Assembly: GCF_002979975.1 (NCBI RefSeq)
Contig: NZ_PCQD01000002.1
Span: 310,001-374,000 of the forward strand
Source: Pseudomonas sp. MYb185
Lineage (GTDB): Bacteria; Pseudomonadota; Gammaproteobacteria; Pseudomonadales; Pseudomonadaceae
DNA: 64,000 nt
Reading direction: 5' to 3'
The notes under the pieces are model-generated. The model saw nothing but the letters and a program-made list of their open reading frames with translations, was not told the origin of the DNA and did no database searches. Positions 7,965-16,050 of this stretch are shown piece by piece (positions within the stretch are counted from its first letter, which is position 1; each line of letters starts with the position of its first letter). The position numbers were made by a program, and so were the translations under genes.

Positions 7965-9542
7965 TCAGAAAGAGTACTTGGCCGAGAATGTCAGATAGTC
8001 ACGGTCAGCCAGCATGCGGTTGCGGCCCGGGTCACCCGAGTACAGGTACGCTGTATAGGTCGTATTCAGCTCCAGGTTACCCAGGTACTTGAAGGTCGCC
8101 CCCAGTGACATGCGCTTGTCACCCTGACCTGCCGAGATGGTGCCCTTGAGCGGCGTATTGCCCTCGACCACATGCGCCCAGTTCACCGGTATGTTCAGAT
8201 CCCAGCCGGAGAAGACGCCCGGGTAGGACAATACCGCCTGCAGGGTGTAGGCCGTGGAGGTCTTGGTCTGCCAGGAGGTATCGGTCTTGTAGGTGTAGTC
8301 CTTGTTGTCGCCGACCTTGTCCACGTCATCGGCGCGCACGTGCACCACTTCGCCCATCAGCGTGGTCGACTTGGCCCAGGGCATGTCACCCAACGCGCGG
8401 ATAAAGCTCAGTTGCATCTGCTGACCGGAGCCGGTGGTCAACTGGTTACCGGCCAGCAGGACGGGTGCACCAGTGCGGTAGGACCATTCACCGCCAACCT
8501 GGGTATCACCGACGCTGGTGGAGAAGCTCATACCGGTCAGTTTGATGTCTTCGATATATTCAATTTCATAGCTCTGGAAAGTCGGAGCAATGGTTACACC
8601 GGCAGGATTGCGATCATGATAGCGGACATGGAAGAAGCCCAGCTCGGTGGTCAGCGTCGGTCGATACATGGCTCGAATACCATACTGGCCACTATCGCGC
8701 GGCTCATTGGTACCAGCGTATGCCGCATTGAAACCTGGCCCAAGGATCATGAACTCACGCCCCGGCCCGGTCACATCCGAGGTCGACAGGAAGGAACCCA
8801 CCGGGTTCAGTTCATTGCCCTTCCACTCATACTGCACATAGGCGGACAGACCGAAGTCCGGATTGACCTCCCAGCTGGCCGATACCTGGCCAACCGGCAG
8901 CATGATGTCCTTGACCTCGATACCCGGCTGACCGGCGTTGACCACGTTCACCGGGCCCTGTACCCCATTCACCCCGGGATAGAACAGACCTTCACCCCAA
9001 GCCACCATATGCCGGCCGGCCTTGACTCCCAGACGCTGGCGGTTGGGCAGGTCGAAGTCACCGAATACGTAGGCATCCAGAAAACGGCTGCGGCCACCAG
9101 AGTATTTCTTCGCATCGCTGGTGAAGCGGTCGTGCTCGCCATCCTTGTTGACCGTGCCGGGCGAGTCATTGTCGTTCTTGCTATGGTAGACGTCATCGTA
9201 GAAGGTACTACCGCGAAGCACCGCACCGTAGTTGTCCTTGCGCAGAATCAGTTCACCCAGCGCGGTAGCCCGGTGAGTAGTCAGTGAGTGACGGTCGAAG
9301 TTGCGGTTGCCGTCATCGGCGTTGGCCTGGCCATCCAGCAGTTTGGAGTCGGCATTCTTCATGCGAATACCGATACCGTAACTGGTAGTCACCGACCAGT
9401 CGATAGTCGCTCCGTTGTCAAAGCGGAATGTCTCGCCGGCTTGTAGGTCTTGGGAAGAGAATGCGGCGATGGCGATGGCCAGTGAGGCGACCGCAAACCC
9501 TGTCGAGCTCCGCTGCATGACCTTCTTGTTATTGTTCTTCAT
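7965..9542 (-). CDS. DUF1302 family outer-membrane beta-barrel protein
   Basis: This 525-residue protein has a signal peptide (residues 1-35, cleavage near LQA-GE) followed by alternating amphipathic strands. It ends in an aromatic strand (LTFSAKYSF) whose terminal Phe is typical of BAM-inserted outer-membrane barrels. DUF1302 members are predicted channels or porin-like proteins for hydrophobic compounds and pair with DUF1329. The ATG at 9542 follows AGGAG. It lies 46 nt behind the metallo-hydrolase gene and is probably the last gene of the long unit starting at 15829. The transported substrate is not shown by the sequence; steroid is inferred from context. Confidence 0.85.
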   Translation of the reverse strand: MKNNNKKVMQRSSTGFAVASLAIAIAAFSSQDLQAGETFRFDNGATIDWSVTTSYGIGIRMKNADSKLLDGQANADDGNRNFDRHSLTTHRATALGELILRKDNYGAVLRGSTFYDDVYHSKNDNDSPGTVNKDGEHDRFTSDAKKYSGGRSRFLDAYVFGDFDLPNRQRLGVKAGRHMVAWGEGLFYPGVNGVQGPVNVVNAGQPGIEVKDIMLPVGQVSASWEVNPDFGLSAYVQYEWKGNELNPVGSFLSTSDVTGPGREFMILGPGFNAAYAGTNEPRDSGQYGIRAMYRPTLTTELGFFHVRYHDRNPAGVTIAPTFQSYEIEYIEDIKLTGMSFSTSVGDTQVGGEWSYRTGAPVLLAGNQLTTGSGQQMQLSFIRALGDMPWAKSTTLMGEVVHVRADDVDKVGDNKDYTYKTDTSWQTKTSTAYTLQAVLSYPGVFSGWDLNIPVNWAHVVEGNTPLKGTISAGQGDKRMSLGATFKYLGNLELNTTYTAYLYSGDPGRNRMLADRDYLTFSAKYSF

Positions 9543-9588
9543 AACGAACTCCTGCGTTCAGGTGAAACAACTTGCCTGTTGTTTTTTG

Positions 9589-10680
9589 TTAAACATGGAT
9601 GTCTTCAGTTGCTACAAACGTCTGTCCCCCACTGCTGGACAGGCCGAAGCGCCAGGCTTCGCCGTCCAGAGTGCGGGTCAGCACTCCCTCGTCCCTGAGG
9701 AAATTGATGTGGGCCAGGGTTTCCCCGATGGCCATCAGCAGATCGAAACTGCCGCGAATTCTTGGAAACAGCACCGGGCGCAGCTCGGCCACTGTCTTCG
9801 GCCGATCCAGCGCCGCCACCAGCGCTTCCAGATGGCTGTCATGATGCTGCTGCAACTGACCCAGCCGATGGTGCAGGCCGTGGAAGGGCCGCTCGTGGGC
9901 CGGCAGCACCAACACCGAGTCGGGTAGATTGCGAAAGCGCCGCAGTGAGGCCAGCCAGTCACCCAACGGGTTGGCTTCCGGTTCGCTGACATTGACGCAG
10001 ACGCTGGAAGTAATGCGCGGCAGGATCTGGTCACCAGCAATCAGCAGTTGGTCGTCTTCGTTGTAGAGACAGGCATGCTCGGGTGAATGCCCTGATCCGA
10101 TGACGATCCGCCAGCAACGATTGCCGATCTTCAGCAGGTCGTTCTCGCGCAACCGGCGGAAGCTGGTGGGTGCGTCGATGTCATAGGACATCTGGCTGAG
10201 CATGGGTTGGAACTCGGTCACCTCCTGCTCGCTCAGGCCGCAGCGCTGATAGAACTGTGAGAATGCCCAGTTCGGCTCATCCCCCTTGGGTGGGACAACG
10301 AACATCGACTGGTACTCACCGAAGCTCATGTAGGCCGGGCATTGGAAGCGGTCCACCAGCCAACCGAACAGGCCGCTGTGGTCATAGTGGAAGTGCGTGA
10401 CGATGACTGCCAGCACCGGCGCACCGGAGAACACCTCGGCGAACACGCTTTCCCAGACCTGCTTGCTCTGCGGCGTGTTCAGCCCGGTATCCACCACCAC
10501 CCAGCCATGCTCATGACGCAGCAGGTACAGGTTGATGTGATCCAGGCCGAACGGCAGCGGCATGCGTAGCCATAGCACACCCGGCGCCACTTCCTGGGTA
10601 TGTCCCGGCTGTGGCGGTTCGGGCCAGGGAAAGCTCAGGCTATCCCTGACATCCTGTTGGTGCAGATCCAGGCCGCTCAT
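9589..10680 (-). CDS. Metallo-beta-lactamase fold hydrolase
   Basis: This 363-residue protein carries the MBL metal motif THFHYDHSG near residue 110, a later GSGHSPEH histidine and an AGDQIL aspartate, as in glyoxalase-II-like thioesterases and lactonases. The C-terminal third is a helical extension of the kind seen in LACTB2-like members. The ATG overlaps the stop of the acyl-CoA ligase gene by 1 nt. In this operon it may hydrolyse a CoA thioester or a lactone formed from a ring-opened intermediate, but the sequence does not define the substrate. Confidence 0.8.
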   Translation of the reverse strand: MSGLDLHQQDVRDSLSFPWPEPPQPGHTQEVAPGVLWLRMPLPFGLDHINLYLLRHEHGWVVVDTGLNTPQSKQVWESVFAEVFSGAPVLAVIVTHFHYDHSGLFGWLVDRFQCPAYMSFGEYQSMFVVPPKGDEPNWAFSQFYQRCGLSEQEVTEFQPMLSQMSYDIDAPTSFRRLRENDLLKIGNRCWRIVIGSGHSPEHACLYNEDDQLLIAGDQILPRITSSVCVNVSEPEANPLGDWLASLRRFRNLPDSVLVLPAHERPFHGLHHRLGQLQQHHDSHLEALVAALDRPKTVAELRPVLFPRIRGSFDLLMAIGETLAHINFLRDEGVLTRTLDGEAWRFGLSSSGGQTFVATEDIHV

Positions 10681-12536
10681 CAGGTTTCTCCGACGAATGC
10701 GGGTAGGCCGGCCCGGGCCAGCGCCTCGGCATCGAATGGCACATAGCTGCCGGCCTGGTCATCCTTGATGAACAACGGATCGTCGAACAGCTCGGGGTTG
10801 TAGCCCTGGCGTTGCAGGTCGATCTTGCGCAGCTTGAAGGTACTGGTCATGTCTGCCATGGCCGATACCCGCACGAACACCGGCACCGCGTAGTGCGGCA
10901 GGCGTTGGCTGGCAAAGGCGAAGAAGGCCTGCGGGTCGAAATCCTGCCCCGGCTGCATCAGCACCGCGGCCATGCCGGCACGGCCTTCGTGTTGCGGCAC
11001 CCGCACTCCGTAGATATTGATCAGTTCCAGACCTGGGAAGTCGCCCAGCGCATCGGCCACTTCCAGGGTCGAGACGTTCTCGCTCTTCCAGCGGAAGGTG
11101 TCACCGATGCGGTCGACGAAATAGCAGTAGCCATCCTCGTCGTAACGCAGCAGGTCGCCGGAGGCCCACCAGGCATCCCCGTCGCTGAATACATTGCGCA
11201 GGATCTTGCCTTCGGTTGCCTCGGCCGAGGTATAGCCCTCGAAGCGCCCGGCGCCGATGTCCGGCAGGTTGATGATCATGCCCACTGCCTCGCCGACTTC
11301 TCCCGGCTGGCAGTGGATATAGCGCCCCTCGGCATCACGCAGGTGGGTCTGCGTGCCAGTGTCGTACTTGAGCAAACGCAGATTGGTCTTGTCCCAGAAC
11401 GGCACCCGACCGCAGGAACCGACACGGTTATCGACGTTCAGTACCGCAGCATTGGCCTCGGTGGCGCCCCACCCCTCGAACACATCCAGCTCGCCGAAAC
11501 GTTCGATCCAACGGCTCCACACATCCTTGCTCAACCCGGCACCGAGCATGCAGCGCAGACCATGGGAGCGGTCGTCCGGCTGCGCCGGCTTGTTCAGCAG
11601 GTAGCGACAGATCTCACCGATGTACTGGAAAATGCTCACCCGGTGCTGGCGAATATCCTGCCAGAACTGGCTGGCGCTGAACTTGCGGCGGAACACGATC
11701 GATGCGCCAGCGGCCAGCGCGGTGGAGGTCACCGAGGTAGCGGCGGCACCGTGGTACAGCGGCAGGCAGCAGTAGAAGATATCCTCGGGGGTGACTCCCA
11801 GGGTCACTTCCATGACATCACCGGAAGTCATCCAGCGCATATGACTGTATTTCGCCGCCTTGGGCAGCCCGGTGGTACCCGAGGTGAAGATGTACAGCAT
11901 GTCATCCTCGGCCTTGATGCCGGCACGCAGGGCGACGTCCGGACGCTCACGCGAAGCATCCATTACCTGGGTATGGAACTGCTGATCCAGACTTGCCGGC
12001 AGCGCGGCGCGATCCACCGGCTTCTCCGTGTCGGTCACCAGCCAGCGCGGATAGTCGGCGGTCTGTTCGGTCTCGAGAAAGCCACCCAGGCATTCTTCAC
12101 CGATCACCACCGCCCTGGCCGCGGTGGACTGCAGCGCGTGCAGCAGGGCCCGGCCATTGAGGTGGTAGTTGAGGAAGGCCGTGACGGCGCCGATCTTGGT
12201 CAGGCCAAACCAGCAGAAGAAGAAATCCGGGCGATTCTCCATGGCCATGGCACAAACATCACCGGGCTTGATGCCGCGGGCCAGAAAGGTATTGGCATAC
12301 TGGTTGGCGCGCTCGTCCACCTCGCGGTAGCTGAAGCGCTGCTCACCATAGACCAGAAAATCCCGCTCGCCGAAGCGCTCCACCTGGGTCTCCAGCCGGT
12401 CTGCCAGCGTGTAAAGCTGCGTCGGCTTGATGCGGCTGGCCGCTACCGAGCGCAGGTCCAGCTTGGCCTGGGTCTGTTCGCGCGTGGGCAGGCTGTGGCT
12501 GACCGTTTCTTGTTGTTGTGCCAGGGATGTGCTCAT
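10680..12536 (-). CDS. Acyl-CoA synthetase of the very-long-chain/FATP (FadD6/FadD17-like) group
   Basis: This 618-residue ANL-superfamily ligase has the AMP-binding P-loop IFTSGTTGLPKAAKYSH near residue 215, the GWGATEANA motif of the FATP/VLACS branch and a C-terminal domain with the hinge DRIGDTFRWKSENVS. It activates a carboxylate with ATP and forms the CoA thioester. Members of this branch act on bulky hydrophobic acids including bile and sterol side-chain acids, so activation of a steroid side-chain carboxylate is likely. It overlaps the upstream ene-reductase gene by 4 nt and the MBL gene by 1 nt. Confidence 0.87.
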   Translation of the reverse strand: MSTSLAQQQETVSHSLPTREQTQAKLDLRSVAASRIKPTQLYTLADRLETQVERFGERDFLVYGEQRFSYREVDERANQYANTFLARGIKPGDVCAMAMENRPDFFFCWFGLTKIGAVTAFLNYHLNGRALLHALQSTAARAVVIGEECLGGFLETEQTADYPRWLVTDTEKPVDRAALPASLDQQFHTQVMDASRERPDVALRAGIKAEDDMLYIFTSGTTGLPKAAKYSHMRWMTSGDVMEVTLGVTPEDIFYCCLPLYHGAAATSVTSTALAAGASIVFRRKFSASQFWQDIRQHRVSIFQYIGEICRYLLNKPAQPDDRSHGLRCMLGAGLSKDVWSRWIERFGELDVFEGWGATEANAAVLNVDNRVGSCGRVPFWDKTNLRLLKYDTGTQTHLRDAEGRYIHCQPGEVGEAVGMIINLPDIGAGRFEGYTSAEATEGKILRNVFSDGDAWWASGDLLRYDEDGYCYFVDRIGDTFRWKSENVSTLEVADALGDFPGLELINIYGVRVPQHEGRAGMAAVLMQPGQDFDPQAFFAFASQRLPHYAVPVFVRVSAMADMTSTFKLRKIDLQRQGYNPELFDDPLFIKDDQAGSYVPFDAEALARAGLPAFVGET

Positions 12537-13618
12537 GACAACTCCTCCAGAGAGCGTGCGTCCGCAGTGGGGTAATCGATGTATCCTTCGGGGCCGGGGG
12601 AATACAGGGTGTGGCGGTCGAATTCAGCCAGCGGCAGATCGTCCCGAATGCGCGCCACCAGATCCGGGTTGGCAATGAAATGGCGACCGAAGGACACGGC
12701 GTCGGCCAGGCCATCGGCAACCATCTGCTCGGCGCTGTCAGGCTCGAAACCATCATTGACGATCAGTGGTCCGCGGAAGGCGGCACGCGCCACGGCGAAG
12801 GCATCGATCTTGCGGGTATGCGCACGCATGATGTGCAGGTAGGCCAGCTGCAGGCCGTCCAGCCCACGCAGCAGCGCATCCAGGGTTGCCGCCGGATCGC
12901 TGTCGGCGATGTCGTTGAACTTGTTGCCGGGACAGAAGCGCACGCCGACCCGGCCCGGCCCGATGGCCTCGGCCATGGCCTGCAGCACTTCCAGCGCAAA
13001 GCGCACCCGGTTGTCGACGCTGCCGCCGTATTCATCGGTGCGCAGGTTGGCGTTCTGCGACATGAACTGCATCGGCAGATAACCGCTGGTGCAATGCAGT
13101 TCAACACCGTCGAAACCGGCCTCGCGGGCGTTCAGCGCCGCCTGGCGGTAGTCTTCAATGACCTGGCGGATATCCTCACGGCTCAGCGCGGCGGGCATAT
13201 CGGTATCGGCCATGCCCACCACATCGGTGAACAACTGGGTCTGCGCCGGCACCGCCGAGGGTGCCACGGTACGACTGCCAGCGGGTTTGTTGTGGTGTGT
13301 GGCCACGCGTCCGCAGTGCATCAACTGCAGCACGATCTGACCGCCGGCGGCATGCACCGCCTCGGTGACCTGGCGCCAGGCATCGATCTGCGCCTGGCTG
13401 TAGATCGCCGGGGTGCGGCAGTAGCCCAGGCCATCGGCCGAGGGTGAAGTGCCTTCGGCGACGATCAGGCCGGCCGATGCGCGTTGTGCGTAGTATTCGA
13501 CCATGACCGACGTCGGCACTGCCTCGCTGTCGGCACGGCTGCGGGTCATCGGTGCCATGACAATGCGGTTGGCCAGTTGCAGCTCGCCGAAATGGGTGGG
13601 TTGCAGTAATGGATTCAT
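12533..13618 (-). CDS. Old Yellow Enzyme family ene-reductase with His/Ser active site
   Basis: This 361-residue single-domain flavoprotein belongs to the NemA/XenA/PETN-reductase group. Visible parts are the FMN strand NRIVMAPMTRSRA (residues 17-29), QLMHCGR (98-104) and the catalytic stretch ELHCTSGYL (173-181), with Tyr180 as the proton donor. The substrate-carbonyl pair is normally His-Asn or His-His; here it is His175 and Ser178. The family reduces C=C bonds conjugated to a carbonyl using NAD(P)H, which would suit a 4-ene-3-one or an unsaturated acyl-CoA. It sits in the same unit as the SnoaL-like and SDR genes. Confidence 0.87.
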   Translation of the reverse strand: MNPLLQPTHFGELQLANRIVMAPMTRSRADSEAVPTSVMVEYYAQRASAGLIVAEGTSPSADGLGYCRTPAIYSQAQIDAWRQVTEAVHAAGGQIVLQLMHCGRVATHHNKPAGSRTVAPSAVPAQTQLFTDVVGMADTDMPAALSREDIRQVIEDYRQAALNAREAGFDGVELHCTSGYLPMQFMSQNANLRTDEYGGSVDNRVRFALEVLQAMAEAIGPGRVGVRFCPGNKFNDIADSDPAATLDALLRGLDGLQLAYLHIMRAHTRKIDAFAVARAAFRGPLIVNDGFEPDSAEQMVADGLADAVSFGRHFIANPDLVARIRDDLPLAEFDRHTLYSPGPEGYIDYPTADARSLEELS

Positions 13619-13630
13619 GCGCCCACCCCC

Positions 13631-14260
13631 TCAGCGAACACGGATCTTCGGCGCCGGGGTATCAGCCCGCATGCGCCGCAGGAAATGTTCGACCGGGGCC
13701 GGCTCCGCCACCTCTGGCAATGTCTCGCGCTCGGGGGCGTTGGCCCAGAATTGCTGCCACGACGGGAACAAGGCCTGGAAGGTACCGTAGTAGGGCTCGC
13801 GGCCCGGCCAGCGCATCTTCATGTCGCCGATCGGCGGCTTGTTCAGATCGGTCGCGTACCAGTAGCAGGGCAGCCGGCGGCGGAAGAACCACTCGCCATC
13901 GACACGTTCGTAATCGTCCCAGTAGAGCATCTGCATGATCACCCACTCGGCGCCGGTTTCATGCTCGTTCTTCGAATACACCACGCCAACGGCATGATCG
14001 ACATCGACGAACTCGATGATGTGCTGCCCAACATGATGGGAGGTGCCAGTGAACTGGTGACGCAGGGTGTCATCGACCCAGCTCTTGAGATGGGCGCGAC
14101 CGACCTTGCCACCGCCAACCCGGATATCCGGCGCGAACAGATTGACGTGGGCATCCAGGTCGCGCATATCCAGCGACAGGGAGTACTTACCCGCCAGTTG
14201 ACGGATGGCCTCGATCGACTCCAGTCGATCCAGGCGCTGTGCAAGGGTGTTCTGATCCAT
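13631..14260 (-). CDS. SnoaL-like/NTF2-fold protein, possible steroid dehydratase or isomerase
   Basis: This 209-residue protein has a SnoaL_4-type NTF2 fold: an N-terminal helix (LDRLESIEAIRQLAGKYSLSLD), a D-x-DAHVNLFAPD segment and a curved sheet ending about residue 150, then a 50-residue extension. The fold includes ketosteroid isomerases and the bile-acid 7-alpha-dehydratases BaiE/Hsh2, and its place between steroid-island SDR and ene-reductase genes fits such a step. No experimentally defined catalytic pair can be assigned by eye. It lies 12 nt ahead of the ene-reductase gene. The RBS is weak, so partial coupling to the SDR gene upstream is possible. Confidence 0.75.
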   Translation of the reverse strand: MDQNTLAQRLDRLESIEAIRQLAGKYSLSLDMRDLDAHVNLFAPDIRVGGGKVGRAHLKSWVDDTLRHQFTGTSHHVGQHIIEFVDVDHAVGVVYSKNEHETGAEWVIMQMLYWDDYERVDGEWFFRRRLPCYWYATDLNKPPIGDMKMRWPGREPYYGTFQALFPSWQQFWANAPERETLPEVAEPAPVEHFLRRMRADTPAPKIRVR

Positions 14261-14308
14261 GGTATTGCCTATAGGGTTGAGGGTGAGTCGGGCCCGCAGG
14301 CCCGCGCT

Positions 14309-15082
14309 TCATTCCAGGACGGTGTACAGGTCGGAGCTGCGGCCACCATCCACGGCCAGGCTGGCACCGGTGATGTAGGAGGCCTCGTCGGAAGCGAGGA
14401 AGAACACCGCATTGGCCAACTCCTCGGCCTCGCCTACCCGGCCCATGGGGATCAGCTTTTCGGTGTTGTTGCGCGTCTTGTCATCGCCGAGCATGCCGGC
14501 GGTGGCGGGTGTGGCGACCACGCCGGGAATCACGGTATTGCAGCGCACCTTGAATGGCGCACCCTCGGAGGCCACCGCACGGCTGAAGTTGATCACCGCC
14601 GCCTTGGCTGCGGAGTAACCGGACATCCACGCCGTGCCGAATACGCCGCAGATCGAGGCGATATTGACAATGGCGCCGCCGCCCTGCTCCTTCATCAGCT
14701 GCATGGCGGTACGGGTACCCCAGAAGGTGCCGTCCACGGTGGTGCTGAAATTGGCGTGCCAGTCCGCGGTACTCATGCTGTCGACACCGCCCCAGGTGTA
14801 GGCCATCGCGTTGTTGACCATGATGTCCAGGCGGCCATGCTCCACCGCGGTGGATTTGATGGCGTTGACGAAGGACTCCTCGTTGCTCACGTCGGCCACC
14901 CGGTAATCGGCCTTGCCGCCGGCGGCGCGGATCTGCTCAACGACTTCCTGCAGTGGCTCCGCACGGCGCCCGCAGATGACCACGGTGGCGCCTTCGGCGG
15001 CCATCTTGAGCGCGGTGGCCGCGCCGATTCCCGAACCGCCACCGGTAACGAAGGCGACCTTGTTGTGCATACGTGCTGTCAT
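14309..15082 (-). CDS. Short-chain dehydrogenase/reductase
   Basis: This 257-residue classical SDR has the dinucleotide motif TGGGSGIG (residues 13-20), NNA near 90 and the catalytic Ser, Tyr and Lys in SICG...SGYSAAK. The cofactor loop contains CGRRAE, where the Arg pair suggests NADP(H). It probably interconverts a hydroxyl and a keto group on the steroid ring or side chain. It lies 12 nt behind another SDR gene and upstream of the SnoaL-like gene. The ATG at 15082 follows GAGGAG. Confidence 0.85.
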   Translation of the reverse strand: MTARMHNKVAFVTGGGSGIGAATALKMAAEGATVVICGRRAEPLQEVVEQIRAAGGKADYRVADVSNEESFVNAIKSTAVEHGRLDIMVNNAMAYTWGGVDSMSTADWHANFSTTVDGTFWGTRTAMQLMKEQGGGAIVNIASICGVFGTAWMSGYSAAKAAVINFSRAVASEGAPFKVRCNTVIPGVVATPATAGMLGDDKTRNNTEKLIPMGRVGEAEELANAVFFLASDEASYITGASLAVDGGRSSDLYTVLE

Positions 15083-15094
15083 GTGATCTGCTCC

Positions 15095-15829
15095 TCAGAT
15101 GAATGCCGAACCGCCGTTGACGGTGATGTTCTGGCCGGTGATGAAGCTGGCGTCGTCGCTGGCGAGGAACACCACCGCCCGCGCCACTTCGTCAGGCTGG
15201 CCGAGGCGGCCAAGCGGGATCGCAGCGACCATCGCCTGCATCCATTCATCGGGAATGCCAGCCATCATCGGCGTGTCGGTGGGGCCGGGAACTATGGTGT
15301 TGACGCGGATGCGGCTGGGCGCCAGTTCGCGGGCAAGGGCACGGGTCAGGCCCATGACACCGGCCTTGGAGGCAACGTAGTGACTGGGACCCTCACCGGT
15401 GAGCGCGCCGGTGCTGGAGAAATTGATGATGGTGCCAGCGGTTTCCCTGGCGACCATCAGCCGGGCCGCTTCGCGGGCGCAGAGGAAGGTGCCCTTGAGA
15501 TTGACGCCCAGTACCCGCTCCCAGTTTTCCACCGGCGTGTCCAGGAAGCTGTCCACCGAACCGGTACCGGCGTTGTTGACCAGTACATCGAGGCGACCGG
15601 CCTCGTCACTGATGCGCTGCATGGCGGCCTGCACGGAGGCCTCGTCCATCACGTTGCACACCACCGCGCGGGCCCGGTCGCCGAGTTCGGCAACACTGGC
15701 CTCGATGGCCTCGGCGTTGATATCGGCGGCATAGACCAACGCACCCTGTTCCACGAACTGACGAACGATGGCGGCCCCCATGCCTTGAGCGGCACCTGTC
15801 ACAAAGGCAATCTTGTTTTCGAGTTTCAT
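15095..15829 (-). CDS. Short-chain dehydrogenase/reductase, first gene of a catabolic operon
   Basis: This 244-residue classical SDR has TGAAQGMG (residues 10-17), an acidic NAD-type loop (AADINAE), NNAG near 86 and the catalytic FSS...HYVASK. The start at 15829 fits the family and follows GGAGCAG; longer starts add an unrelated tail. It is the first gene of a unit that continues SDR, SnoaL-like, ene-reductase, acyl-CoA ligase, MBL and probably DUF1302. Operator copy d lies 76 nt upstream. A hydroxysteroid dehydrogenase role is inferred from context. Confidence 0.86.
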   Translation of the reverse strand: MKLENKIAFVTGAAQGMGAAIVRQFVEQGALVYAADINAEAIEASVAELGDRARAVVCNVMDEASVQAAMQRISDEAGRLDVLVNNAGTGSVDSFLDTPVENWERVLGVNLKGTFLCAREAARLMVARETAGTIINFSSTGALTGEGPSHYVASKAGVMGLTRALARELAPSRIRVNTIVPGPTDTPMMAGIPDEWMQAMVAAIPLGRLGQPDEVARAVVFLASDDASFITGQNITVNGGSAFI

Positions 15830-15905
15830 CGCTGCTCCTGTTGGCCGATCGCAGTCGACCCATTGACGGTTGCAGCTATGATTCATTCGCGAACAGGGAC
15901 CAACA

Positions 15906-15921
15906 TCGTCCGTTGAGACTA
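15906..15921 (-). promoter_or_regulatory. Steroid-island operator, copy d
   Basis: Read toward the SDR gene at 15829, the site is TAGTCTCAACGGACGA, followed by TG. It lies 76 nt before that start. Together with copy e it gives each of the two divergent units in this 221-nt region its own correctly oriented site. Confidence 0.75.
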
Positions 15922-15966
15922 ACCATCGAACTCACCCCACCCGCGCCTTCGACAGCATCCAGACAC

Positions 15967-15982
15967 TGGTCTGAATGGACGA
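15967..15982 (+). promoter_or_regulatory. Steroid-island operator, copy e
   Basis: Read toward the MFS gene, the site is TGGTCTGAATGGACGA, followed by TG and then TTGGGG. It points right, whereas copy d 45 nt away points left. It is 68 nt before the MFS start codon. The shared flank GATGTTGG in d and e suggests the two sites arose by duplication. Confidence 0.75.
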
Positions 15983-16050
15983 TGTTGGGGGTCCTCGGCG
16001 GGGTGGATGATCGAACAACCGAGAATAAACACAATGATCCGGAGCATGCC

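Noticed and set aside
13685-15916. 743-codon open frame on the plus strand opposite the SDR and SnoaL-like genes
   Set aside because: It is antisense to three clear protein families and its translation has no recognisable domain; long antisense frames are expected at this GC content.
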